A stretch of 64,000 nucleotides of DNA from Trichodelitschia bisporula (Eukaryota > Ascomycota > Dothideomycetes > Phaeotrichales > Phaeotrichaceae). The stretch's first letter is position 1. Each line of letters opens with the position of its first letter. A program made the translations under genes and the position numbers. The notes under the pieces were generated by a model. That model did not search any database. It was not told the DNA's origin and was given only the letters and a program-made list of their open reading frames with translations. The DNA lies in the NCBI GenBank assembly GCA_010356995.1, contig ML996700.1:124001-188000 (forward strand). The letters run 5' to 3'. Shown piece by piece: positions 9,539-20,899 of this stretch.

Positions 9539-12076
9539 TCAATACACATCCCAAGTGCCAATTTGATTGGCAATCAGCCGACTCTTCGGCCAATCGTATC
9601 CGTGCTTGTAAGACGCCAAAAGAGGCTCCTCATCGATACCGCAATGGTCCTCACCATCGCGCCCGTTGAACCATCCAAGCCCATACGTTTTCTTCAGGCT
9701 CTCCAAATGCTTCGTCATCTGGCGGCCATCCATGCGATGTGTATTGACGAACGAACTTAACATGCGGCTCTGATGGATGTACGCCAAAATCCCGGCAATG
9801 GTACCCGGCTGACGTGGGAGGAACTTGTGCCGACGGTAAGCGTACACAAGCGACGCGACGGCACAAAGGTAGGCAATAATGATCATGACGAGCGCGAATG
9901 ACACCCAAAACGACTTGAACGTCTCGCTCGTGTTGTATCGGTCGTTGTTGTCGTGGTCGGTTGGATTTCCACCGTGGCCGCTGATGAACTTGCGCCCATC
10001 TACACTGAATGATGACACACATACGGTCAGCACTTCGGTGAGGATGGAGCCAAACCCCACCATGGCAATAAGCCAGTGCTTGTTCGTGAAGGCTTTGACC
10101 GTTAGCCAGCCGGGGACTGTGCCGGTGTAGTCGAGAGTGAGGGTCCGCGGAGCAGCGTGGCGCCGCGAGAGGACATAGTATGGTTCCACGACGCGCAGGT
10201 TCATATCCATGGAGCCCCAGAGGAGCTTGACAATGGTCGCCAAAGCAGTGAGGAGGAAGGAAACCTTCTCGGTGACCAGGTTCGCAGTGGGGACGAAGAC
10301 GAAGACGGGTACAACGCAAGCGAAAGCGACCATGTAGACGATGAATGGAACACCAAACAGGAGCCGAAGCATGGGAGGATGTGGATTCTCGACCTTGATG
10401 GCCTGGAGCTTCTCGTCGTGACGGATGTACTCACCCTGCCACAGCGAGGATTTGTGCAGATTGTAGCGGCGCTGGTTGAGTTGTTTGTCGATGTCGGCGT
10501 TGGAGGCTAAGTCAAGACCTTTCAGATCGTTCAGAATGTGGGATTTGGTGGCCATAGCTGCGATACCGGCGATTCCTTGAGGGTCACTGAGAAGTCCGCT
10601 CTTACGACGCAGCTGGATGAGCAAGAGAACGCCGTAGATGGCGATGCACAAGAGGGCCCCGCTCATCGCGCGAGACCAGATACCGTTGATCCGGACAAAC
10701 TTAGGCTCGTCATCCTGGCGCTTCTTTTTGTCCGGGAGCAGCACTACTGAACCGGATTGCAGGACCGGGACGATACCGCCGGCGAGGAGAGTCGCAACGG
10801 ATGAGAAGAACACGGCCCATTGCTTGCATCTTAGCGCTTTGAAGGGAATCAGATAGGTGATGGAGGTGAGGTAGTCCTGGTTCAAGGAATCCCGAGCCGT
10901 TGCACCGGATCGTTTCGATAACTGATAGAAGGGCTCAAGACGCTTTATTTCGAAGTCGGCCACCTGCCACATCACGCCGTATGTGACCAGGACGAGGGTC
11001 GGCAAGTACTTCCACACAAAATACTGCATGATGCTTAGTTCGTTCGGGTGCTTGAACTCTAGGAGACCGGTGTTTTTGCTGGCCCTCCTGATGGAGAGCT
11101 GACACAGGACTTCTTGTACAACAGCCAGCGCCGCAGCAATGACAATGAGCAAGGTGATATACGGCCATTTCATCGAGAAGGGTCGCCACGCCGGTTTTTC
11201 AGGATCCTCAGGGAAGAAGTAGCTTTTCTGTGTGTCGCTTCCATCTTGAGTTGGCACCGAGCCAGGCTTGGTGGATTGACTGTAGTCGGCGCCGCCAAAG
11301 TTGCTAATGTCGACCGTCGGCTCTTCGACTACGATGATTTCCCCCTTGGCTTCGGCTATCTTTTGTACAGCTGCGCGGGTCTCCTGATCCGTCGCCGATA
11401 AACCTCTTTTGTGTCTGCGTTGGCCAGGACTGGGATCGAAGGACCGCACATCGTTCATTCCCCCACCAAGAGCGCCATGTCCCGCAACCTCTTGCCCCAG
11501 ATGAGTGTAACCGTCCAGACCACTAATGTCATAGTCGATGCTTTCTGTCTCGGCAAAGGTCTGGAGCTCCTGATGTCCGTGCGCCTCGGCGTCATCGTGT
11601 AAGACGCCATATCGGTTTCGTTTCGACAGTCGATTCGTCCGTATGGACCCCAGTTTGCTTATCAGACTTTGTTTCTTAACGGGTTGGGATGCCGGCGTCG
11701 AGCCTTCCGACTCAAATGGGGAAATCGGTGAATAGCTCGTCTCCCTCGAGAACGAGGGCAAAGGCGGTGCCGACGGTAAGGTGAAGGGAGACGAGGAGGG
11801 AGCACTCTGCACAGGGCTTTCGCAGAGACTGTCGACCGTGGAGAAGCGCTTCGGAGGTCGTGCGTCGACGGACGTCCATTGCTCTGCCGCCGCCGATGCG
11901 CGACGCGACGACGAATAACTGGAGATGTTGGTGCCTCCACGCGAATAAGACTCGGGTATAGGGCTGACTGCGGACGATGGCCGCCGCGGACCGGACGATG
12001 TGCTTTCACGGCGGTTGTCGTCTCGTTCGTTGAGGGGACTGCCGACACGCAGCGCGGCAGGGAGCGCGTCATCCAT
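9539..12076 (-). CDS. DUF3433 multi-pass membrane protein
   Basis: A single-exon 845-residue protein. Residues 1-~290 are Ser/Pro-rich and disordered, probably cytosolic. From WRPFSMKWPYITLLIV onward there are about eight hydrophobic segments in two similar sets. Each set has a helix, a KRLEPFYQLSK or RVVEPYYVLSRR motif, a segment with LTSITYLIPFKAL or LDYTGTVPGW, and more helices. This duplicated layout with the (R)xxEPFYxL motif is that of Pfam DUF3433, a fungal membrane family of unknown function. The length is usual for the family. The C-terminal ~90 residues are cytosolic or lumenal, with short conserved motifs (QPGTIAGILAYIHQSRML). ATG 12076 begins the frame. No transport or enzymatic motif is visible, so no function is assigned. 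Confidence 0.85.
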   Translation of the reverse strand: MDDALPAALRVGSPLNERDDNRRESTSSGPRRPSSAVSPIPESYSRGGTNISSYSSSRRASAAAEQWTSVDARPPKRFSTVDSLCESPVQSAPSSSPFTLPSAPPLPSFSRETSYSPISPFESEGSTPASQPVKKQSLISKLGSIRTNRLSKRNRYGVLHDDAEAHGHQELQTFAETESIDYDISGLDGYTHLGQEVAGHGALGGGMNDVRSFDPSPGQRRHKRGLSATDQETRAAVQKIAEAKGEIIVVEEPTVDISNFGGADYSQSTKPGSVPTQDGSDTQKSYFFPEDPEKPAWRPFSMKWPYITLLIVIAAALAVVQEVLCQLSIRRASKNTGLLEFKHPNELSIMQYFVWKYLPTLVLVTYGVMWQVADFEIKRLEPFYQLSKRSGATARDSLNQDYLTSITYLIPFKALRCKQWAVFFSSVATLLAGGIVPVLQSGSVVLLPDKKKRQDDEPKFVRINGIWSRAMSGALLCIAIYGVLLLIQLRRKSGLLSDPQGIAGIAAMATKSHILNDLKGLDLASNADIDKQLNQRRYNLHKSSLWQGEYIRHDEKLQAIKVENPHPPMLRLLFGVPFIVYMVAFACVVPVFVFVPTANLVTEKVSFLLTALATIVKLLWGSMDMNLRVVEPYYVLSRRHAAPRTLTLDYTGTVPGWLTVKAFTNKHWLIAMVGFGSILTEVLTVCVSSFSVDGRKFISGHGGNPTDHDNNDRYNTSETFKSFWVSFALVMIIIAYLCAVASLVYAYRRHKFLPRQPGTIAGILAYIHQSRMLSSFVNTHRMDGRQMTKHLESLKKTYGLGWFNGRDGEDHCGIDEEPLLASYKHGYDWPKSRLIANQIGTWDVY

Positions 12077-14940
12077 GACCGGCGCTTAGCGTGGTCGTGC
12101 GACCTCAGCTGCCCCAAGCGGCCAAGTTCAGACCAAGGTGACAGGCAAGCTTAAGGCGTAAATGAAAGCGGAGAAATACGGTAGCAAGAAACAGAAACAT
12201 GGGACAAGAATGAAGTGCGGCACTGTTCATAGCCAGTTCGAAGGGGCGCCAGGGAAGGTGGGGAGTACTCCATGACTTAAGGCTGAATATTGGGGTCCGA
12301 AATGGGCGAGACGACGCCGCAGTGCTGCATGGGATGCGCTGTGGCTGAAAGGGGCGAATGGTGTTTGGTGGGGTTGTGCATCGCGATATATCGGTAGCTA
12401 TTTTTCGTTCATTCTACAAATGAGAGAGGCACAGTCAGCATGAGATGTAGTACCAAAGTCCATAGAATCGTTCTCGGCGACCCTGCTGCTCATGACATTC
12501 TAAAAGGTAACATTTTGCTCATCCAGATAGTAACATCTTGATGGCCATCGTCGTTTCACCTTGACCGGTCAGGCGTAATTGGCTAGAATGCCATGGCCCC
12601 CAGTGATCCCCCCCAGTGATCGCCCGCAGCAAGGGCTTTGCCGAAACGTGTGACGGGATGAGCGGGATGACGCTGCTCCACCAGCAACGACGTCCTTTGA
12701 CTGGAGGACACACTGTCCATAGGGGTGAACCTGCATGTCTTGCCAGGGCCGAGAAGCGGCTCTGCTTGGTGGAAAGACAGAACATTACCAAATATCAATG
12801 GAGAACAAAAGGGGGTTTGCAGATGAGACAGAGAGCTGTGAAGCGATAGGCTCGCGAAAAAAGATCGAGGAGCGCGAGAGCTGAATGCAATCGAAGCGAT
12901 CTCGCTTCGATAATGAAATGCGGCGACATCTCCGGTGCTGAGAGAGAGAACTTGGAGATGGACGCTTCCAGGCGCAGCCGACCGGCTCTCAACTCGCTTC
13001 TCGTTTCTAAAAATAGGAGACTCGTCGTCCAACACCACCTCTTCTTCAGCCAACAAATCTTGACTGGGCTGCGCAATACATAATCTTTGAATGGAAGTTC
13101 ACGTCTCCATGTACGGAGTACTGTAGGCGAAGACAGGAAAGACGACGTATGGTGAGTTCGTTGATGCTGATTCCGTCCATGTTACATAGCCTCATCTTGA
13201 CAATTCTCAAACTAGTACGGTACAGAGGCCAGGACTGTCTTGTGGCATGCGGAGCAGATTCCAGATTCGTGTGTTCATACTGCGGGCTTGACGGCTTCAC
13301 AGCGTTACACTAATGCTTTCATTTAGCACTTATCGTCTACCGTATGGCATGCGTGAATATCATTACCGGCTTGGGACTTCGCCATTGACGTCCTACGTTC
13401 TCAGCTTGATGAGGCAGTCTCCGACTGCTTTCCATGGTGCCCATAGACATTTCCGCCTGGATGTCGTTCTGAGAACATGCTGATGATACCGGCAATACGG
13501 CTAGATCATGATAGGAGTGAGGTCCGTCGTGGGTTAGGGATCAGGCAATCTTATCCACTTCTGTGGTGCAATGCGAGCGTCAGCAGGCTGCCTTTTCGCC
13601 CGCATAAGGTTATCGGATTCTGCCCTTCGGAACCCCGTGGTCAAGAAAACACACCCCTCAGTTTGGATGGACCGAGCTGTTGGGACATGACAGGCCCATG
13701 GCTTTGCTTTGTTGGCCTCTTACCGTGAAGGCATCTCCTCATCAGCTGCAGGAACCCTCAGTCAGCATACGGTACGGTAGTGCACCAAGGCCCAGGGGTG
13801 TCTGCTCCTTATGGTATGTGCGCATGAATGAAACAAAAAAGAGAAAATTTGACAGTTTGTTTGGCAAAGAGAGATTTTCGCCTCTCGGTGAGCGCGACTA
13901 CCGTACGGTAGCAGCCGCCCATGACAGCCAATGCACCCCACGAACTTCAGCGGTAGAAAGATCACGGGGAAGCGTGCATACTGGCGGCAAAAATGCCGCG
14001 CGAAAAGTCTGCGCGGCCAAGTGCCCCAAGGCAGTCCAGACTCTAGCTTCGTGAATTACCGCCGTAGTGAATACCGTATGTGCGATACCGTACCGTAGAA
14101 GGGGTTTCTCTGTCCACGCGTGTGAGAATAGGATAGGCATTGGACAGCCGCAGGTCGTAGTTTTCATGGAGATTAACGCTGACATGAGCTGGTGGTATGA
14201 GATCAACCGATTGCGACGTAGGACATACGGTGGGTTCACCCTGCTAGGACTCCTCGCTGATCTCGGAGGTTGAAGAGAGTTAAGGACGCCTGCTAAATAA
14301 CGTCATGCTTGTGTTGGAGGGTCTATCAGGATATCCGACTTGTTTTTACAGTGAGGGGTGTACAATGCTTATCGCAACTCTTATCGGCTTGCCCCGCGTT
14401 CTGGTGGCGGGTGGAGAGAAAACTGATGGCGAAAGGCGATGCAAGACGATCGGCAGGCTTGGGGACTGGGGGTGGGGTGGGGCTTTGGTGGGGTGGAGCT
14501 CTCTTGGGAGCTTCAGAAGTCCGTCCGCGCTCCGAAAGTTCGCTCGCCGAACTGCACACCTACGTATCACACCACATCATCATCCTCGTCCGCCGCACAT
14601 AGCCTACGGTACTGTCCCATACATACCGTACAGGACCCCTGGGTTCCATCCTTCCTTTTTCTCTCTGAGAAACAGATAAATCTCGTGTCGGCGCTGAAAG
14701 TGATCAGTGACCACACCCAGGCTCCTTAACCCCTCCGCTGCCCCAAAGATACATTCACAGGCTTTCATTCACCAAACTCTAGCAACTACTTCCCACCTCC
14801 CCCGCTACTCGCCTTCCACTCCTAATTGTCAAACCCACATAGCAAAACGTGCGAACATCTCGGAGTGAGCAGCCTTTCCCCGCTTCATTTCCCCATACCC
14901 CGCAGTCCGTTGACTAGTATTTGGACCCCAGCAAACGAAC
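12077..14940. other. Long intergenic region with motif cluster
   Basis: Almost 2.9 kb between the divergent DUF3433 and phosphofructokinase genes without a convincing coding region; frames of 60-157 codons exist but lack ATG starts or protein-like content. It must contain both promoters. The half nearer phosphofructokinase holds the TACGGTA cluster listed separately, and the last ~200 bases before that gene are pyrimidine-rich. Confidence 0.5.
13216..14640. promoter_or_regulatory. Cluster of ten TACGGTA/TACCGTA heptamers
   Basis: Exact copies begin at 13216, 13338, 13768, 13773, 13899, 13904, 14072, 14086, 14091 and 14634, with a further copy at 14605, so ten to eleven sites depending on how overlaps are counted. 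Several overlap to give direct (TACGGTACGGTA) or palindromic (TACCGTACGGTA) pairs. About 0.2 would be expected by chance in 1.4 kb. The paired, palindrome-like arrangement fits binding by a dimeric factor, possibly acting on the phosphofructokinase gene 300-1700 bases downstream; factor and function are unknown. Confidence 0.4.
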
Positions 14941-17566
14941 ATGTCTACCGAACTCCCTTTCCTTGCGCCCTCCGAGGCCAAGAAGCGGAAGATTGCTGTC
15001 ATGACCAGCGGCGGCGATGCTCCTGGCATGAACGGCGCTGTGCGTGCAGTTGTTAGGATGGCAATTGCAAAGTTAGTCTTCTCTCACAGGCCGCTACCTA
15101 GTCGGGGCAATTGCTAATGCTCGACACAGGGGCTGTGATGCGTTCTGTATCCACGAGGGCTACGACGGCCTTGTCAAGGGCGGTGATATGATCAAGAAGA
15201 CAGAGTGGGACGATGTGCGTGGATACCTGGCAGAGGGCGGAACACTTATCGGAACTGCTCGGTGTGCGGCATTCCGCGAGCGGTGGGGGCGTTTGAAGGC
15301 GGCCAAGAACTTGGTTGGTGACCCCTGGGCATAACACTCGCAAGTCGAGGCAATCCTGAACGCCTACTGATACCGCCATTTACAGATCGAGAAAGGGATC
15401 GATGCTCTCATCGTCTGCGGAGGTGACGGCTCCCTTACCGGCGCTGACCTGTTCCGCAAAGAGTGGCCCAGCCTCCTGGCTGAATTGGTCGAGAAGAAGG
15501 AGCTCACTGCGGAGCAGACCGAAGGGCACGGGAATCTGAACATCGTGGGTTTGGTGGGTTCAATCGACAACGACATGTGCTCGACAGATGCCACCATTGG
15601 GTGCTACTCGTCCCTTCATCGGATTTGCGACTCGGTTGACTGTATTGCGGACACCGCGCAGTCTCATCAGCGTGCCTTCGTTGTCGAAGTCATGGGCCGC
15701 CACTGCGGCTGGCTTGCGCTGATGTCAGCCATCAGCACGGGTGCCGACTTCCTATTCATCCCCGAGGTTCCTCCCGCTAGAGATTGGAAGAAGGGGATGT
15801 GCAACATCATCACCGAGGTGAGCATTGACGAGGAAGGAAGGCTGGTAGAGCTAACGAGAGTAATAGCATCGCAAGATGGGTAAGCGTACAACCATCGTCA
15901 TTGTTGCCGAAGGTGCTCAGGACCTCGATCTGAAGAAGATCTCTCCCGAGGATGTCCGGAAACTTCTTGCTGAAGAGCTGGGCCTGGACACGCGTGTCAC
16001 TACGCTTGGCCACGTGCAGCGCGGCGGGCAGCCTTGCGCATACGACCGCATGCTATCGACGCTCCAGGGTGCGGATGCCGTAAACGCCGTCCTGGAGGCC
16101 ACTCCGGAGACCCCCAGCCCGGTTATTTCCATCATCGAGAACAAGATAGTCCGCAATCCTCTGGTTCAGGCGGTTCAACTTACCCAGCAGGTCGCCGACA
16201 CAATTGCACGGAAGGAGTTTGACAAGGCCTTACATCTGCGTGACTCCGAATTCGCCGAGTACTTCAAGTCGTACCTCATCACCAGCTCCGTTGACCAGCC
16301 GGATCTCAAGCTTCCCGAGGACAAGCGGATGCGTGTAGGTATCATACACGTTGGAGCGCCGGCCGGTGGGATGAACGCTGCGACGCGTGCAGCTGTCTCT
16401 TACTGCGTCGGGCGCGGCCATACGCCCGTTGCCTTGTATAATGGCTTTAGTGGTCTCATCAGGCACCACGGAGACAAGCCTTTGGGTGCGGTTCGGGAGC
16501 TCACTTGGCTTGACTGCGTTCAATGGACGAGCAGGGGTGGCTCTGAGATCGGAACGTAAGTGGTGTGGAGCGTGACTGACGACAAAAGGCTGACGCTTAC
16601 AGCAACCGTACACTGCCATCTGATAATATGGACACAGTTGCGTATTGCATGGAGCACTACAAGATTGATGCTCTCCTCATCGTCGGTGGTTTCGAGGCCT
16701 TCACTGCTCTGAGCGAGCTTCGGCAAGCGCGTGCCACTCACCCGCAGCTCAAGATCCCGATGGTGATCCTTCCGGCCACGGTGAGCAACAACGTCCCGGG
16801 TACGGAGTACTCTCTCGGCAGCGACACTTGCCTCAACGCTCTGATCGAGTTCTGCGACACGTGTCGGCAGTCGGCATCTTCGTCGCGGCGGCGTGTCTTC
16901 GTCATCGAAACCCAGGGTGGCGAGTCTGGTTACGTTGCGACGATCGCCGGGCTGTCTATGGGCGCCATGGCTGTGTACACTCCGGAAGAGGGCATCAACA
17001 TCAAGATGCTGGATCGCGACATCGACAGCCTGCGCGCAGTGTTCGCCAAGGACAAGGGCCAGAGCCGTGCTGGTAAGCAACACAGCACCTGTTTGACAGG
17101 TAGTGGTTAACCAAAAGCAGGCAAAATCATCCTCCGCAACGAAAAGGCGTCAGACACGTACACGACGGAGGTTATCGCCAACATCATCCGCGCTGAGGCC
17201 AAGGGCCGCTTCGAAGCGCGTGTCGGTATTCCAGGCCACTTCCAGCAAGGGAAGCAGCCGTCGCCGATGGACCGCATTCGTGGTGTGCGCTTTGGCGTTA
17301 AGAGCCTGCAGCACCTCGAGACGTTCTTCGGCAAGACGCCCGACGAGATTGCTGCGGACCCCATGAGCACTGCTGTGATTGGCATCCGTGGAGCGCGTCT
17401 CAAGTTCTCGCCCATGGAGACGATTGAGCGGACGGAGACTGACTGGAAGCACCGTCGTCCGAAGGACGAGTTCTGGCTGGGGTTCAAGGACCTGGTTGAT
17501 ACTCTCAGTGGGCGTCGGCCTCCGAGCGAGGTGCACATGCATGTTCCTGTGCTGATGCCAGAATAG
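14941..17566 (+). CDS. pfkA: ATP-dependent 6-phosphofructokinase
   Basis: Six exons (14941-15071, 15130-15313, 15386-15817, 15867-16555, 16603-17072, 17121-17566) encode 783 residues, the usual size of the duplicated fungal enzyme. It phosphorylates fructose 6-phosphate with ATP, the committed step of glycolysis, in the cytosol. The N-terminal half carries the ATP-binding [16 protein letters not shown] and [10 protein letters not shown], the catalytic GSIDNDM with its Asp, and [10 protein letters not shown] for substrate binding. The C-terminal half repeats the fold ([28 protein letters not shown]) but has [11 protein letters not shown] where the catalytic loop would be, as known for the regulatory half. 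The model ends at [14 protein letters not shown] 14941 gives a short N-terminus before the first domain; yeast enzymes have ~200 extra residues, filamentous fungi do not. Confidence 0.95.
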
Positions 17567-19164
17567 ATGGCGAGTGTTGGGCCTGGCTGTGGTTTATATT
17601 GTCCTTGTTGAACAGACTTGTATCCTAGGCGCAAAATGCGACCGGTGGCGGATGATGGTATGGACTCAAATGCATGGCACCGGTGGTGCACTCTTCATTT
17701 CCGTGCAGCAATGTTTTGCTGCTGTGAGGGATGTCGGGCGATAGTGAAGCTGCATACTGTATGCACGTCAAGTGCGATGGTCCGAGGTTCGATGAATTCG
17801 TAAACCGACCAATCCAGGATTAACGGCGATGCTTTCGGACTTCGGACCCCCACTAAATATCCATTTTGGGGCAACACAGGTCTCCAATTGGCCGCTCTCA
17901 CCTGCAGGACGTGAAGGAGCAAGTACAGAAAAAGGCGAGAGGTGAGCCATGGTTCGTCAGGAAAGGCTTTTCTCAATGAGTAGATCTGCGTCTTTTTGCA
18001 GGGCAAGCGAAACCAGGCAGACGCAAGACGCACGGCGCGGGGATGCGTCCTTCAGGGATGGGAGCCGGAGAGGCTTGCAGGTGGGGGATGGAGAGATGGG
18101 GTTACTCCGACTTTTTATATCCTAGGATATGCGGACCGCGTACTCTAGCCAACAACCCGGTGCAACTGCGGAGTGGCGAGAGAGAGGCTTACCGTAGTAT
18201 AAACGATGAAGCAATAGGAAGAGGGAATGAAGATGGAGATGATGAAATAGGTTGGAATTGAAGTCTCAACAGTACCTGTTGTTTTGCTGGAGGACGAGGC
18301 AAAAGCAAAAGACAGGAGAGTTCGAAAAACGCCATTTGCAGGGGACGTTGGAAGTTGAAGATTGGCTGGAGCCCAATGGGTGGAACTTTGAGCCTGATGG
18401 CGGCCTTGCGGACTTTTTAGTCCCTGAGCCAGGGCAAGTTCTTTCCACCAACATCACCAACTCCCTTCCCTTCCTCCCACCCACCCCCTCCCAGACCACT
18501 CCACACCTCCTCCCCCCTCCCCTCCCCTTCTTCTCCGCATCAACCACTCCCCGCCTAGTGGTATTCCCCTCCTCCTACACCACCACTTCAAACCTCCAAC
18601 CTTTTTTTTTCTCCCCATCGCGTCTCATCGCGTCTCAACTTCTACCTTCTACATCTCGACGCGTCATTGTCTACCACACACTATATTCTACTCCCCCTCC
18701 CCCAAAAAAAAACCGTCGAGAGACATAGCAAGCGTACAGGTCTTCGTTTGTTCATCGTCCTCTTCCCCGTATCCATCTCCTTGGACCCTGTATTTCCTTC
18801 AATTGCTCTCTCTCGCCAGTTCTCGTCCTTTCCGCCTATCCATCAGGGTCTCAAGTGCCTCTTGACGACTGGTTCTAGCCCGCCACCTTCTCATCCCATC
18901 CACCTACTTTGCTACCACACACGCTCGCAACGTCGACACGCTGGATCTGTCATCACGCTGCAGAAATTACCAGCATCCCATAAACTCCGTTCGTTGCAAC
19001 AAGCTGGCCAATATAAATCTAGAGGTGAGCTTTAGCTCCAGTCATTTGGTCCGCTTGTCGCGTCTCTCAACGATTGGAGGCTGATTCGTCGGTTAGATCT
19101 CCAACAACACACCACCCAAGTCAACCTCCAACTTAGCGAGGAAAGTCTCTTCAACTGTTCCATC
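17567..19164. other. Intergenic region, pyrimidine-rich right half
   Basis: A 1.6-kb stretch without a supported gene. From about 18440 to 18850 the plus strand is strongly C/T-rich, with runs such as a nine-T tract near 18603 and an eight-A tract near 18705. This fits a strong promoter and long 5' leader for the gene at 19165. Confidence 0.45.
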
Positions 19165-19824
19165 ATGGCCTCTTCATCTACCGCAAACTTCAAACCCCTC
19201 ACCTTCACTCCTGTCAACTTCTCTCTTACGGCTGGGACTCCTATCCCCGCGCCGCCAGACTCACCACCAGACAGTCCCCGCCCTTCTACCCCTGTTGGCG
19301 GCCCCCTCTCGTCGCACCCCACGACGCCCAACGATGTCGAAACTAAGCAACCCGAAGTCAAGCCCAAGCCAGTCGTCCCCCAGAAGCGGCCTTCGTCCGT
19401 GCGCAAACTACTTTCGCTGCGATCTATCCGTCACCGTGACGGCAGCAACGGTCCTCTGAGTCCGGCAAGCATCACGGACAAGGCGTCTACAGACTCTCTG
19501 CGTCCCGGCTCTCCATACACTACGAACACCGTGTTTAGCGGCGCAACCTCGGCGTCAAGCTCGAGACAGAGCGTGTTGCTGAACGGATCCATGTCGCCCG
19601 GTGGAAGCCGGAAACGCAGTGGGTGGTTCGGCAGTGGAGGATCGAGGCGCAAGAGCGGCTTCTTCCCACTGGGAGGCAAGGTCGATGAGCACGGAATGGC
19701 GGTCAACCCAGTGGAAGAGGAGACCGTCAAAGGCCCGCCTCCGCCTACGCTACCCGAATTTCGCGAATTTGCAAGCTTCGAGGCGACGCTTAGTAGCGGC
19801 GATATCTTCAAGGATATCAAGTAG
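19165..19824 (+). CDS. Basic Ser/Pro-rich protein, fungal-specific
   Basis: A single-exon 219-residue protein with no signal peptide or membrane helix. The N-terminal ~75 residues are Pro/Ser/Thr-rich (PDSPPDSPRPSTP). Then come two basic motifs likely to be phosphosites or binding motifs: KRPSSVRKLLSLRSIRHR and the pair RKRSGWFGSGGSRRKSGFF. It ends with a short conserved-looking acidic/hydrophobic tail, LPEFREFASFEATL followed by GDIFKDIK. I recall similar C-termini (GDLFKNIK-type) in uncharacterised filamentous-fungal proteins. Mostly disordered; RxxS sites suggest phosphorylation by basophilic kinases. No function is known to me. The start is the first ATG of the frame, after a CT-rich leader. 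Confidence 0.7.
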   Translation: MASSSTANFKPLTFTPVNFSLTAGTPIPAPPDSPPDSPRPSTPVGGPLSSHPTTPNDVETKQPEVKPKPVVPQKRPSSVRKLLSLRSIRHRDGSNGPLSPASITDKASTDSLRPGSPYTTNTVFSGATSASSSRQSVLLNGSMSPGGSRKRSGWFGSGGSRRKSGFFPLGGKVDEHGMAVNPVEEETVKGPPPPTLPEFREFASFEATLSSGDIFKDIK

Positions 19825-20899
19825 GCTGTGGGAATGGGGGTAGACGGGAGGTTGCGGGCTGGCTGTGCTCCAAGAGGAGCCTGTCGCTCTGCTGGATGGC
19901 TCGCTGAGCCGTCTAATGGGAGGAATATGAGATATGTCCTGCGGCAGACGGTTCGGCTGCATTCAAAGAGGTTTTCTTTGCTTTTCGTTACAAGGCGGGG
20001 AAGTGTGGTTTGTTTTGTTACTATATCTTGGAATGGGCTGAGAAGACTGCTGAGATATTTACACATCTAGGGGTCAGTCGGATATCGGTGAGCGGGATCT
20101 GCCGAGAGAGCAGTGGGAAGAGGACATACCCGGTTGCTGCTGTCTATATACCCCTTTGCTTTTTGCGCGGTTTGGCTTCACGTTCGTTATCACCACCAGC
20201 TGCTGCTATCAGGTGCAACCATTCTCTTCTTTCCTTTTGTCATTGGTGGGAACTGGGGGAGGTACCTAGGGGATGGGTCAAAAGTTTCCACTGCACTGAT
20301 TTTCTTGGTCCGCAACTTTAGGCAACTGGGGTGAGGGTTTATCAACCCCTCAGACAGGGAAGCATAAGAGCGATATCTCATTCCACGCCCCCGTAATGTG
20401 GGGGGGAGCCGTGGTTATGTAGCTCCTGCTTGCGGCCCGAGCGGCTGCGAGGCCTGAAATCGATTGATCTGTTTTCCTGCACCTCCCCCACAAAATCCCT
20501 TTTGCTGACGTTCCGTAACGGCGCGGGACGCCCCGCTTTCAATGCACCCGGCTTCGCTCCCGCTGCCGCTTGTCGGATGAACGCAGGGGATGTGGCGCCC
20601 ACGGTGGGTGAAACGCAGCCTCGCGGACTTGGCGGGAGGCTGATGGTGGAGTTTGCGGGGGAGGCGCTATCGGTGGCGGAGGGGGTACAAGTTAGGATAA
20701 AGAGACTATGGGAATAGACTACTGATACAGATTACCGTCTGCGAAGGAGATTTGAACGCCGTGTTTGTCGTCCGCCATTACCGCCTACTCCGATGCAGAA
20801 GCCAGTCGCAAGAAAAGCCCAGTGTATGCGCCAGAAACCCCACTCCCTCCCTCCCTTCCTTCCTCTCCACTACCATCATCCAAACCAACAACCAAACCA
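19825..20899. other. Intergenic between convergent genes
   Basis: A 1.1-kb stretch between genes reading towards each other. Short frames on both strands lack ATG starts or protein-like content. The right end (20830-20960) is C-rich with CCTCC/CAACAAC tracts. No gene is supported. Confidence 0.45.

Noticed and set aside
12583-13056. 157-codon minus-strand frame
   Set aside because: No ATG near its start, no family resemblance, and no partner exons.
18440-18850. Pyrimidine tract considered as a repeat or transposon end
   Set aside because: No terminal repeats or target duplications; typical of fungal promoters and leaders.
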